From assembly GCA_036244855.1 (NCBI GenBank), contig BQKZ01006951.1, positions 4,126 through 33,225 on the forward strand: a stretch of DNA of 29,100 bases. Direction: 5' to 3'. Below are positions 1-12,800 of the stretch, piece after piece (positions within the stretch are counted from its first letter, which is position 1; the number at the start of each line of letters is the position of its first letter). Position numbers and translations under genes: made by a program. This stretch comes from Temnopleurus reevesii (lineage: Eukaryota; Echinodermata; Echinoidea; Temnopleuroida; Temnopleuridae). A model generated the notes under the pieces. That model saw nothing but the letters and a program-made list of their open reading frames with translations, searched no databases and was not told where the DNA came from.

Positions 1-27
1 GATGATGATGATGATGATGATGAAGAA

Positions 28-63
<36 letters not shown>

Positions 64-69
64 AAGAGA

Positions 70-102
<33 letters not shown>

Positions 103-132
103 GTGGTGGTGGAGGTGGTGGTGGTGGTGACT

Positions 133-171
<39 letters not shown>

Positions 172-245
172 TCGATGTTGATGGTGATGATGATGGTGAT
201 GGTGATGGTGGTGGAGGTGGTGGTTGTGGTGGTGGGATCATGGTG
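1..245. repeat. GAT/GGT trinucleotide microsatellite
   Basis: Almost pure GAT repeats with GGT and GAA interruptions run from the window edge to about 245. The same repeat type fills 4760-6530 and 6700-7020. Poly-Asp, poly-Met or poly-Ser reading frames across it are translations of the microsatellite and are not genes. Confidence 0.95.
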
Positions 246-1559
246 ATGATGATGACTAGAATGATGATCAACTGTAACATAACAAACATTTCCAGTCCGA
301 TTGGAAAAAAATGGAAGTGTGTTACTGAAAAATATAGAAAAAACAGACACATGTTAAAAACCAAGGTAGAAGATAGAAGGAGAAATGAATAAGATGACAT
401 GGCAAGGAAGGTGCGATCAATTGCGAAATAAAACACTTTAGAACTTGAAATAAATCGAAACTGGGCTCCAAGCTGAATTTGAAACAAAGTGCAGGAATCC
501 TGGGAATTGAGAAATTAACCAGTAATACAAAATCGATTTCTAGCCCGATAGCGGTTGACTACAGACTTATAAAAAGTTTTTACTTATTATGAAGTCTTCT
601 GACGCAAATTTACTGCGACCGTAATAAAATGATGGTCACACCGAGCTATCCACCCACCTTGGTATTTAAAAAAAAGAGGAATACAGTTGTATTGATTGGT
701 ATAAAAGTCGGCCTGAATCGTTATAGGCCTAGTCTGAATTCCCTCACCCCGATTTCATTTTTTCCTGTTTTCCATGGATCCGATCTAGGCTGAGTCTTGG
801 CCAGAAGAAAAAAAATTAAATTCAAAAGGAAAAAAATTAGACTAAAAGATTAATTTTCTTTAAGTAAATCGGAATATGAATTAGAAAGTAATGAATATTT
901 AAATGAAATAACTCAACAGTCATTTTCATGCAATTTGGTAATTTTTTTTAGAGTAATATGATTTTTTTTAATTCAAGATTCAACTCTTTATTTATTTACT
1001 TATTTTGTTTTATTTATTCATTTATTTATTCATTTATTTATTTATTTATTTATTTTTTATTTATTTATTTTTTTTTTTTGGGGGGGGGGGGGGTCTATAT
1101 CCGCTTCTGGACACATTATATCATCGTACAACAGTTACATTCAGTAAGTAAGTTCATAGTCCCGTAACATAAAATGTACAATCAAACATGCCTACAATAA
1201 ATATTAATCAAAAGTCTATGGCAAACGTGTATCCCAAAGATACGATTAATTTCTAATCAATTGTATCTCTTTCACGTTACAGCCCCCATGTCGCATCAGA
1301 TGAAACGTTGCACCCACTCTGTCTTTGCACTTGTTTTGTATTAATCGCATTTTCTTTGTTTGCCTTATTCTTAAATTGTGGTTTGGGTCTTTATATTCCT
1401 TTCACGAGTTTCTATAATGTAAAAATGATGCATCACGGAGGGGCGCTACCAGTGGGAGGGGGCTGTGTGTGTTTTTTTTTTACACACTCCCAAATGCTTG
1501 CATATTTTAACTGGAAATAGGTGCACCCCAACCTGCACCCCCGTTTCTGCGGTCTCCGT

Positions 1560-1592
<33 letters not shown>

Positions 1593-4080
1593 TAGATATA
1601 AACTTTAGATATAGCCCGGAGGACTTCATTAAGAATTATCATTTGTCATTTGTTGCATGATTGTAAGTTGCTTCATGCTTCTTCTTCTTCTTTTTTTTTT
1701 TGGTTTTTTTTTTGTTTTTGTTTAACTATTAACGAATTCCATGTCAAACGTGCGCTGACACGTGAGAGATCGCGCAAGCGGTAACTGAACTCATTCTAAG
1801 CATGCACACACCATGCACACGAAATAATAGATAAACCGATTGCCCAGACACGAGTTCAAATTCTGCTGACGCCCCCCCCCCCCATTTCCCGATGAACTAA
1901 CGAAGAAAAAGAGTAATTAAAAAAGGGGTTTTAAAAAGGGATCCCCTGCTTACATTATCGCCCCCCCCCCCCCTATGATCAGCTGGGAAACAGAAAAAAA
2001 AAGTATCCACATTCGCGCTCTAATCTATCTCCTGCGCGAGAGTCACACCCCTAAAGCATAGAACGCACACTATGTTAATTTCTAAAATAATATTGATGAT
2101 AATAACATATGAATAGATAAATAATTAGCAGAAAATGATAATGATAACATAAACAATAAATATTGCTACAAAATTTTGTTAATGTCGTTTAAAATACTTT
2201 AAAAAGATTTTAGAAATGTGATTATTTGCGTTCATTGGAATTTAATTGATTATTTTCAATGTCATGCATGTGTATGAAATTGAATTAATCAGTTTTTCCT
2301 TTAAGGCTATTCTAGGGAATGTGAGAGTATATTAAAAAGATAAATTATAACATATTATAGCGCCTACCAGGAAATTTTGCTAAAATGCGAAAATTGATAG
2401 CTGTAGGATGGCTTGTAAATTATGCTCTTCGAGAGAGCTTTTTATCTTGAACTTTACCCTTCGGACCGCAGTATCTCTCTCAGACTGTATAAGGAATCGA
2501 CTCGTGCACCCGTTTGCATTTTAAATATTAGTTTTATCAATTTGTAGATCGGTATAAAAGTATAGTCTAGATAGTCAAGAAGTATAAAATCATTGTTGAG
2601 GTATATTTCCATTGGGCGGAAATCCCTAATTCCTTGTTTCGGGAGAACTCAGAAAATTAGATCTAATTTTAACAACGGGAGTAATAACTCATTTGAATTC
2701 ATCTCTAAATTATTTTGCTTTTCTTAATCATCTAATATAGGATTTCATTTTTTCTGTGTACGACAATAAATGTCAATTTCATTCCACAGAAGAAGGAATG
2801 TACTGTTTTCAAATATGATGTTCGCACGGTGCAGCCACTGAATTTATGGGGCCAGTTTACGAAGGTGAACCCCTATTTTGATTATTATTATTATTATTAT
2901 TTTCTCTCATTTAGGCCAGACGTTGTTTTTTAATTTGTTTGTCGTTCATTTTGAATGGTTGAAATAGTTTATCATTGTTAAACAATATCGAGTCTCTAAC
3001 AAGGGCATACATTGAATTCCTCGCTATCCATTCTGTATTTTTCTTTCCATGCTCGAATTGTTGTCTATATCTTCGTGAATGAGTGACGACGACACAATGA
3101 ATATGACCTCGTGTAAAACCACTCACTCGTAAAATGTTGCTTTTATAATGCAAATCAATTTTCCACATCCTTGTAATTTGAGTGCACGTCTTCGAACACG
3201 CCGGTCTCTTTGAACATCTCCAGGTTAATGTCTACGTTCTTGTGTTGTCTTTAGAATGTGAATGGGTTTGGCTACAACACAGTCAAACGTCCTCTAACTA
3301 TCGCAGAATGACAGACGAAATCACAGTGCAAATAACGAAATACCCTAATGATTTGGTGCGATTTGAACAAGAGTTTCGATTTACTCATCATATTAAACCC
3401 ATGTGTTGGCCATACCGGTGGGTTTGAACACTGTCTCTGGTTGTGGTGATACAGATATAATTAGGTGAGTACAGTTCGATTTTTGTTCTCATGAGTAAAA
3501 ATTCTGAATTATATCTTGGGGGAAGACAAGCGGCCTTTATTTGAGAAAAGCAATGTATTGGGGAATGCAGAATGTACTCATTTTATGACGTAAATGACGA
3601 TAAGACATCATGATTCATAGTGGTCATTTTGAGGGGAAAATTATCAATGTCATTTTCACATATTCATGTGACTTGGTGACTAAACTGAAGAAGATGAAAA
3701 AGAACATGTTTTTAAAAATCATGGATCTATAACGATCCAGAATGTAATAGATCGTAAGTAATATGTAAAATCTCTGTTTTATCAGCTCTGTTATTCTCTC
3801 TTTAATGATACGAAATCTACAAACTTGTAAAAGGTGGTCCAACAAATATTTTATAGAACATTATAATTTGTATTAATTTCACTGAATAGCATTTGCTATG
3901 CTTATGAAAATTATATCAATCTTGTCACACTTTTATGATACAATCAGATGGTGAATTGTCTTTTAATAGTTTCATTGGATTTGGCATAAAATATGCCTTC
4001 AACTTTTGAAGTCTGTTTCCTTCATTATCTGAAGTTGAAGAGATGAAATTAATGAGATGAGATTTTTGAGAGATGTCTTT
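246..4080. other. Intergenic stretch, simple repeats only
   Basis: No reading frame with convincing protein-like composition is visible on either strand. The stretch holds a TTTA-rich tract ending in a G run (about 1005-1093), a TA dinucleotide tract (1562-1590), C runs near 1871 and 1961, and an ATT run near 2880. Small open frames such as 3182-3427 (+) and 2911-3168 (-) have no start context, splice partners or recognisable motif. The promoter and any untranslated first exon of the oxidoreductase gene should lie here, but I cannot place them. Confidence 0.6.
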
Positions 4081-4126
4081 CTCCATATTCTCTTTGTTCT
4101 TCAGCACACTAAGCATAGTATCCAGG

Positions 4127-4624
4127 ATGGACACGAAACCAGACCAGCAACTAGGCAACAAGCCATCTTCACCACCTCCACCACCGCCATCGGCAACAAC
4201 ACCACCACCATCTCAGAATAAGTCAGCATCACCACCATCATCACCAGCATCATCAGCATCACCAAAAACCGTTCCACCATCATCATCACCACCATCAGAA
4301 ACTAAGCCAACGTCACCCTCACCACCAAAACCACAACAACCAGCATCATCACCAGCTAAATCAGCGCCACCAGCATCCTCATCAGTACCACCAAAAAAAA
4401 CATCACCAGTTCCAGCAAAAGCATCACCAACACCATTGAAACCAGCCCCGAAACAGCCACCACCACAAACAAAGACATCTGCAACACCAGTTATACAAGA
4501 CAACAAGTCATCACCATCACCAAAATCACCACCACCATCACCATCACCATCATCATCATCATCGTCATCTTCGGAACCATGGATGGACATCAAACTTCAA
4601 TGGCTCCTCATCCTCTCTCACTGA
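4127..4624 (+). CDS. Proline-rich N-terminal ORF, in frame with the anchor exon but closed by TGA
   Basis: This open frame encodes 165 aa dominated by Pro, Ser, Lys, Thr and Ala, with recurrent PPPP, SSPP and KPxP patterns and no folded domain. A pyrimidine-rich acceptor-like site ends at 4104. The first ATG after it is at 4127, with A at -3 and G at +4, which is good start context. The frame ends WLLILSH-stop at 4622-4624. The next codon, ATG at 4625, opens the membrane-anchor exon in the same frame. There is no plausible GT donor between the serine run and the TGA, so splicing cannot easily remove the stop. It may be the true N-terminus of the reductase interrupted by a nonsense change or error, an upstream ORF, or an expanded CCA/TCA repeat that is open by chance. 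The Lys, Val and Gln interruptions argue mildly for coding. Confidence 0.5.
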   Translation: MDTKPDQQLGNKPSSPPPPPPSATTPPPSQNKSASPPSSPASSASPKTVPPSSSPPSETKPTSPSPPKPQQPASSPAKSAPPASSSVPPKKTSPVPAKASPTPLKPAPKQPPPQTKTSATPVIQDNKSSPSPKSPPPSPSPSSSSSSSSEPWMDIKLQWLLILSH

Positions 4625-4753
4625 ATGTTGGTTTTTGGACCCATCTTTTTCATCAAGATGATGATGCTCGGAGCTCTCTCCTACCTCATGTTTGTCGTTC
4701 TTACTACCAAGAGAACAATCAAATCCCTCCCCAAGTTGTTCAAAGATGACAAG
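4625..4753 (+). CDS. Anchor first exon, copy 1
   Basis: It encodes 43 aa: a hydrophobic stretch beginning [11 protein letters not shown], then a Lys-rich segment ending LFKDDK. The donor is AAG|GTAATG in phase 0, which matches the acceptor at 7823. The ATG directly follows the TGA that ends the proline-rich frame. The exon has a second complete copy at 6569-6694, about 87% identical in DNA. About half of the codon differences are silent, so both copies look to have evolved as coding sequence. Confidence 0.72.
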
Positions 4754-4778
4754 GTAATGGATTATGATAATGATGATT

Positions 4779-4816
<38 letters not shown>

Positions 4817-5510
4817 ATCAGATGATGATGATAGTGATGATAATGATGTCAGATGATGGTGATGGTAATGATGAATATGATGAGAATGATGATGAATGTG
4901 ATGATGATTATGATGATGATGGTGACATCAGATGATGATGATGATTATAATGATGATGATGTCAGATGATGATGATTATGATGATGGTGATGATGATAAG
5001 GATGGTGATAATGATGAGGATGGTGATGAGCATAGTGATGATGATGATGTTGATCGTGATGGTGATGATGATGATGATGAATATGATAATAATGATGGGA
5101 GATGATGATGATGTGAGATGATGGTGATGATAATCATGAAGATAATGATGATGATGATGAAGATGATGGTGATGATGGTGATGATAATGATGATGTCAGA
5201 TGATGATGATAATGATTATGGTGGTGGTGATGATGATAATGATGATGATAGTGATGATAATGATGAGGATGGTGATGAGCGTAGTAATGATGATGATGTT
5301 GATCGTGATGGTGATGATGATCATGATAATGATTCAGATGATGATGATGATGCAGATGATGATGATGATGAATATGATAATGATGTCAGATGATGATGAT
5401 GTCAGATGATGATGATAATAATGATTCAGATGATGATGATGATGATGATGTCAGATGATGATAATAATGATTCATATGATGATGATGATGATGATGATGT
5501 CAGATGATGG

Positions 5511-5551
<41 letters not shown>

Positions 5552-6793
5552 GGTAATGATGATGATGGTGATGATAATGTCTGATATTTATGTCAAATTA
5601 TAACATGAGGAGGGATGGGGGATATGGTAATGAAGAGTATAATATGTTTTGATGATGATGATAACGATAATGATGATGGTGGTGGTGGTAATGATTATGG
5701 CAATGATGAGGGTCGTGTTAATGATGGTATGAATGATGATGATTCACCCTTTTTCTGTCTTTTGATAAGAATAAGATTGAAATATAAGGGTATCAATTTT
5801 CNCCCAAGATGTTTAAGGATGACAAGGTAATGGATTAGGAGGTGGAGGATAATGATGATGATGATGATAATGATAATGGTGATTGTAATAGTGATGACGA
5901 TCATGTATGATTATAATGATGATGATGTCAGATGATGATGATGATGATGATGATGAAGATGAAGATGATGATTCTGCTGCTGCTGCTGCTGCTGATGATG
6001 ATGATGATGAAGATGATGATGATGATGATGCAGATGATGATGATGCAGATGATGATGATGATGTCAGATGATAATGATAATTTCAGATGATGGTGATGAT
6101 GATAATGATGGTGATGATGATGGTGATGCTGGTGATGCTGGTGATGATGATGATAATTATGATGATGATGATGATGATGATGTCAGATGATGACAGGAGG
6201 AGCGATAGGAGAATATCGTAATGATGAGATTGAGGATGTCAGATGATGAAAATGATGATAATAATGATGATGATCGTGATGGTGATGATAGTGATGATAA
6301 TGATGATGAGGAGGATGTCAGATGACAATGATGATGGTGATGATGATGATGATATAAGATGATGACAGGAGGAGCGATAGGAGGATATGGTAATGATGAG
6401 ATGGAGGATGAAAATGATGAAGATGATGATGATGATGATGATAATGATCATGAACAGAATGAAGATGATGATAATGATGATGGTAATGATTATGATAAAG
6501 ATGATAGAGATGGTGTTGATGATGTCAGAGGATAACCTCGGTGGCTCCTCATCCTATCTGACTGGATATTGGTATTTGGACCCATGTTCTTCATCAAGAT
6601 GATGATGCTTGGAGCTCTCTCCTACCTCGCTTATGTTGTTCTTACAACCAAGAGAGCGATCAAATCCCTCCCCAAGATGTTTGAGGATGATAAGGTAATG
6701 GATTATGATGACGATAATTATGATGATAGTGATGATGATGATAATAATGATGATGAAGATAATGATGATGATGATGAAGATGATGATGATGAA

Positions 6794-6824
<31 letters not shown>

Positions 6825-9800
6825 GATGATGATGATGGTGGTGATGATGGTGATGATGGTGATGATAATGTTTGATATTTATGTCAGATTATGACATGAG
6901 GAGGGATAGGGGATATGGTAATGAAAAGTATAATATATTTTGATGATGGTGATGATGATGATGATGATGATGATGATGACGGTGGTGGTGGTGGTGGTAA
7001 TGATTATGGCAAGATGAGGGTGGTGTTAATGATGTTATTAATGATGATGATTCACCCTTTTCTGTCTTTTGATAAGAATAAGATTGAAATATAAGGGTAT
7101 CAATTTTTCATTAAAATTAATAGTTGTATAGGTATATGTATTAAGAGTGCAATGATATAATATTTCAATTGCACAAACAAACTTTCATCAAGACTTGCTT
7201 CACAGAAATTAAAAGCCCTTGGGTAAGATCCTAGAAATTTCATTTAAACTGAATCAAGTTTGCGATACTAGTGTAACTTGACATATTTGATACTGTATCA
7301 ACTTTCAAATGCTCATTCTTTTCTTTCCATTCAAAGGTAAATTTGCTTTGTGACGAGTGTTCAAACACTTGGCAGAAATGACAACAGTCATTTTCCTTCA
7401 ATTGTGAACTGCAAAAACCTATACTTTTGATACTAAAGAAGTAGTTTGCTTGTTTTCAGGGGCAGCGTCAGGGTATTTTGTCAGGGGTGGCAAAACAAAG
7501 AATGTTACAACCCCCACACACACACACATTACAGTCAAACTTGTAACTTGTGTCTAAAGTGGCCACCCAAGGGAAACAGAAAAAATGGACACTGTAGACA
7601 GGTGAATTCTATAGACAGGTTCTGAAACACACATTTTGGTTTGGAGGAAACCAATTTAGGTGGCCACTATAGACAGGTGGTCACTAAGACTTAGACTGTA
7701 TATTACAAGCGAGTGTGTGAAGCAAATAATAAAAGTACTAATACTGTGTTACTCATCTGAATATCTATGTTCCTTATATATCCTTGTGCTTCATAAATAT
7801 CCTTAATCCTTTTCCTCTGTAGGGTTCCAAGAAGCCTTACTATGATGTTGCTATTGTCGGAGCGGGACCCGCCGGAGCCACGCTGGCATACTATCTGGCA
7901 AAGTCTGGACGCAAGGTCCTTCTACTCGAGAAGAAGTCATTCCCAAGGGATAAGTACTGCGGAGATGCGGTGTGCAAGACGGGCGTTGAGATTCTCATGG
8001 ACATGGGTATATATGATGACCTTATAAATCAGGATAAAGCACGTGTGGTAAGACACATTTATGTTTTTGAGGCATTCTCGTGAAATAGCCCACCTCTCTC
8101 TATATAATAGACTTGCGTTCATTTCGTCAGTGGCCAGGGACCTCATTGATCTCTATAGACATTGTTCACAAAAAAGACTTGCGTGGGACTAGAGAGGTGG
8201 CTTTTTCACGATTGGGCAGATTTTGATAATGAGAGCTTCTGTTTTGTACTTGACAGCATCGTACAAATTATTTTCTTGTTAGATTTATGCAATAATAAAT
8301 GCAATTGTATATGATATATTAATCAATACTGATCTTTTCTATTGTTCCTTGTCTGAATTTGGTGGCAGCAGTGGGATTCAAATTTACACTATTGCATTAA
8401 CTTTATGTTGGGATGATAATTAAGCATATCTGATTGACTGGGTTTATTTTGTCATTGCAGATTTTAACCCTCTTGATGATATTTTGTCTATTTGGTGCTA
8501 AAAGGTGTAAAATTACAAAAAAAACAGTATCTCATTTGAAATGACATATGTTTTGTAAAAGGAGCTAGTGATAATGACCATCCATTTGAATACAGATGCT
8601 ATGGTCATTTATCATCAAATCATACACCCTAGATCTTTTTGTACAAAAGGTGCGACTTTGTATTCTTACCAACATCCATTAAATCTAAATATATTATTCA
8701 ATTGTCTTGCCTTGAACAGTCAACAAAGACATTTGTGACTATGAAGGCTTTAAAAAGACTACTGTAGCTTGACAAAGTACCATATCCTAAATATTTGACT
8801 AAATCAGAAAAAAAAACTTAGTCAAATGTTTGAACATCAACAAATATTGACGGCATATCCTGCCAGACATCTGATTAACCAAAATCACAAATAAGCCAAT
8901 GAAATCTTTTCCTTCAGTTCAACCCCCAAAAATTGTTTAAATTGCATTTCACAATTTCAATCTTTTGGCAACAGGCAGACTGCGGAGGCCTTGTTAGCCC
9001 AGGAGGGCTCAGCTTTATTGGGCGGAGTCTGGAGATGATGGGGGATATCCCAGCAGCCATTGCGTGTAAGAGACTTCACCTTGATAACGCTATCGCCATG
9101 GCAGCGAAGAAGTAAGTTCATTGATGCGGATGCCGATTGTGATGATTGCTTTGGGGTGGGTCAAATACATTTGTCAGTACATATTATAGAGGGTATGTCC
9201 ACTGAAGTGCTAATCCACAAATATATTACTGTACAAGCTAAAATTTCACAGTGTTCTTTGATTTTCACCAATTTATATGATAACCATGACCTTGTTAAAA
9301 TTTCACTCATTAGGATGCCATAGGCTTATGTTCAAAGGTCCTTAAAGGTATGGACATTTCAAAATACTAATTGTCTGGAAGGTCTAAACTTTCTAGAATT
9401 TGTGATTGTTATATTATTACCCATGTAGTATTTTTATTTGAATTAAATTGGAAGCAAGTATAATACCACAAGTCACAGGAGGATTTAAATTCGTATTTGT
9501 AACCTTGTACATTTTAGGCATAGGTAAAATGCAAACTGAAAAATATGAAACTATTATGAGAAAGAGGGATATTGTTCACTTAACCCCCTTTTGATCTTAA
9601 CAAATAACAGTTTCACATCTTCATGAGACAGCACTGCCCTGCACATGCTTTAAAATTGAAGTAAAGTTATGATAAAATATAATATTTTTGTCCCCAAATT
9701 TTGACTTCAAAACTAGATAAAATGAAATATAGAATCAAAAAGATATTGCACAAAAGATTGTGGGAAACACAAATGAGTTTTGGTAAAGCTATAGCCTAAA

Positions 9801-12800
9801 ATGTGTAAAAATATATCAGTCTCGGGTACTCCAAGGGTACCCCGAGACTGAATCAATATTATTTTTCTTATAAAGGGCACCTTCTCATAGACAGAATTAG
9901 CTGAAAATTTCAGAAATTAATTTATGTGAATACCTTTTTTGTCAAATTTTGAAAATAACCTTGCATGTGGCAGGTAACAAGCAAAATATTATTATTACCA
10001 AGAGAGGGAGCTAAATCGGATTTAACGGTCAAATTTAAAATTTCAAAACTAATCAGTTTGTAGAAAATTATGATATGGTCTCGAAATGTGTGTAAGATAT
10101 GTCATGATAAACATCTTGTAAAATTCATATTTCTTAATCCTTACCAAAACTGTATTTGGGCTTAAGTTTGGCAGGTAGGAATTTAAACCTCAAATTAAAA
10201 AAAAAATCTCACAAACCTTATTTTCTTTTTCCTCATCCACCAGGGCTGGTGCTGACTTAAAGGAGAACAGCGCTGTCTCTGCTGCAACTCTTGATAAATC
10301 CTCGGGTTTTTGGACCGTCTTCCTCGAGGGCGGGGTGCAGCAGACGTACCAGGCCCGTGTGTTAGTCTGCTGTGACGGTGCCCCATCCACCCTTGGCACT
10401 AAGCTAGGAATCATTGATACCCCTCCCCAGGGCTCGTGTTCCAGGGCCTACGTGGAGCCGGGGACGCACCGATTCAAGGCAGATGGGGTTGTGATCTACA
10501 ATAAGGATATGCTTCCAGGTAACTATATATCTGAGAATATTTGATTCCCTGAAAAATAGCTGATTTAGGAGTGGGGTGCTGTACAATACATACCAAGCGT
10601 CTGTTGTAGCCTGATGCGATTATGACCCTTCCACCTTAGTCCACAAGCTAGTAATCATCAATACCCTATCACCAAATTAGTAAACCCGCCTATTGCTTCA
10701 AAATCTTCTTTGAACTATCTGTTTAAAAAGCATGTTATATGCGTATATCCTAATTTGATATCTCTTTAAGCGCATGCAGACACAGTGGCAGTGATATGTG
10801 CTATAAAAGCACTGTTTTATTAGTATTATTACTATTATTAACCAGATATTTCAGTCTAAAATTAGCTGAGCAAGGAAATGAAATGAAAGGAAATGATTTA
10901 CAAGAGCACCTTATGCATGACTTATCATGCAATATCTGGTAATGCATCTCCAAAGATAACTATTGACCATTATATTTCTTCTATCACTTGTATGAATGAA
11001 CAGTGCAGATCACAAAAACAAAGTATTAGCAAATGGCTCTTGAAATTAAAGATATCTTTAAAATGATTCTGTTTTATCTCACAGGCTATTCTGCTCTGTT
11101 TCGTCATCCAAACAATGAGTTGAATTACTGTGTCTACATCATCCCTGGCAATCCTCAAGTTGGCAACGATGATCTGCCTTTCTGGCATGACAACATTATG
11201 AAGAACGATCCCTTCGTTAGCAAGGCACTGGGTGACAAGGCTAAAGTTGAAAGAATGAAAGTTGGTAAGTTGGCCTATTTCTCATGAAAGCTCCTATATT
11301 TATTATAAAGATTTAATCAACCTGAATGTTTTCGTAAAACTTTGAAGCTACGCCATTATGTTGTCAGTGCCTTTATTGGCACTGTCTGATTATTGAACGT
11401 TGCCCTCTACGAGGGGATCACGTATAGTCGCCCCTTTCCGGCCGGCGTTTGTTGGTAAGCCAACATGGTGGTTTTACTTGATTAAAAATGCTGTTACTAC
11501 TGTAACTAGTTATCCATCTCTTTNNNNNNNNNNNNNNNNNNNNNNNNNNNNNNNNNNNNNNNNNNNNNNNNNNNNNNNNNNNNNNNNNNNNNNNNNNNNN
11601 NNNNNNNNNNNNNNNNNNNNNNNNNNNNNNNNNNNNNNNNNNNNNNNNNNNNNNNNNNNNNNNNNNNNNNNNNNNNNNNNNNNNNNNNNNNNNNNNNNNN
11701 NNNNNNNNNNNNNNNNNNNNNNNNNNNNNNNNNNNNNNNNNNNNNNNNNNNNNNNNNNNNNNNNNNNNNNNNNNNNNNNNNNNNNNNNNNNNNNNNNNNN
11801 NNNNNNNNNNNNNNNNNNNNNNNNNNNNNNNNNNNNNNNNNNNNNNNNNNNNNNNNNNNNNNNNNNNNNNNNNNNNNNNNNNNNNNNNNNNNNNNNNNCC
11901 CCCCCCCCCCCCCCGAATCGTGAATGGACTTGTTGACCTGATATAGCCCTTCCGAAGCACGTAATACGTGTAGTTAAAGCCGCTATCCCAATTTCTTAGT
12001 GACTATAATTTTTATAAATGACCGCTCGCTGATCAGCTCTCAATCATGTCAATCATAACGGATTCGATACAGAGCCCTTGTAATCGCTACTAATCTGGAA
12101 CGCTACCTAATCAGCTCTGGACTGTACTGGAATCACCTTGGAGCCCTGTAATTTACCAATCCGTAATTTTGTATGTAATTTAAAATGATTTGTTACACGG
12201 CAGCATTTTTTTTTTACAAATCAATTGAGTAAAAAGAGGGGAACCTTATTCATTACGTGGTAACAGTTGCTCCTATTCCTACAACTCTATCCCCTCTGAT
12301 GAATCTAGAATATTTTTTTTACCAGTAGATAAAAAAGATCAATGTAAGTAACCAATAAGCGTTGAATCACCTCAATTCTGAGAATCCTCAGTCAGGGTTC
12401 TTATGTGTTGTGATGATGTGAATTCTAAATTGATGTATTGTTTTAATTTGGTCATATACACGTACCAAAACAGAGGGGTCAACCTTTCTGAGGTACTTGC
12501 ATGAAATAAAATGTCCAATGTCTGTATAATGCAACAGCTGAGCGAAAGTTTACTTTAGATCATATATGACAACATGTGAATATTTCTAATTTTAAATGAT
12601 GTGATTGCTTGTGTATGATTTGTTACATATGTAATTGTTTTACCGCGACTGAGAATTGCTGTGAAGAAAACACACACAAAAAAGGTGGAATATTTGAACT
12701 ACATGTATTTTTCCCCAATACGTGAAATGATTTTTCCTATTATTTATTATTCAGCTAAAACAAGTAGGACAAGACTTCAGTAGAACCTTAATATAATGAA

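Larger units (their letters stand above)
4754..6530. repeat. GAT satellite island between duplicated first exons
   Basis: The stretch is dominated by GAT/AAT/GGT triplets and the recurrent phrase GATGTCAGATGATG, with a short CTG run at about 5973-5993. A non-satellite block at about 5607-5801 (GAGGAGGGAT... to ...GGTATCAATTTT) recurs at about 6897-7108 after the second exon copy. This shows that exon plus downstream intron were duplicated together. A shorter internal duplication (GATGACAGGAGGAGCGATAG) sits at about 6186 and 6360. The open frames here, such as 5118-5393, are poly-Asp or poly-Met readings of the repeat. Confidence 0.9.

Noticed and set aside
3182..3427. 81-codon plus-strand frame upstream of the gene
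   Set aside because: It has no acceptable splice connection, no motif and average AT-rich composition. An open frame of this length is expected by chance.
4213..4593. 126-codon Asp/Gly-rich open frame antisense to the proline-rich region
   Set aside because: It is the mirror of the CCA/TCA triplet composition on the opposite strand. The sense frame has the better start context and connects to the anchor exon.
4622..4624. Selenocysteine recoding of the in-frame TGA
   Set aside because: The paralogue carries Trp, not Cys, at this codon. No SECIS-like element was recognised and the enzyme family does not use Sec there. A nonsense change, error or ordinary readthrough is more likely.
4754..6826. 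Many long poly-Asp, poly-Met or poly-Ile/Ser frames on both strands
   Set aside because: They are translations of GAT/AAT/GGT satellite in every frame. None has start context, splice sites or non-repeat composition.
11400..11960. 178-180 aa frames on both strands across the gap
   Set aside because: Most of their length is N. They are artefacts of unknown bases, and the real ends are transposon-like sequence.
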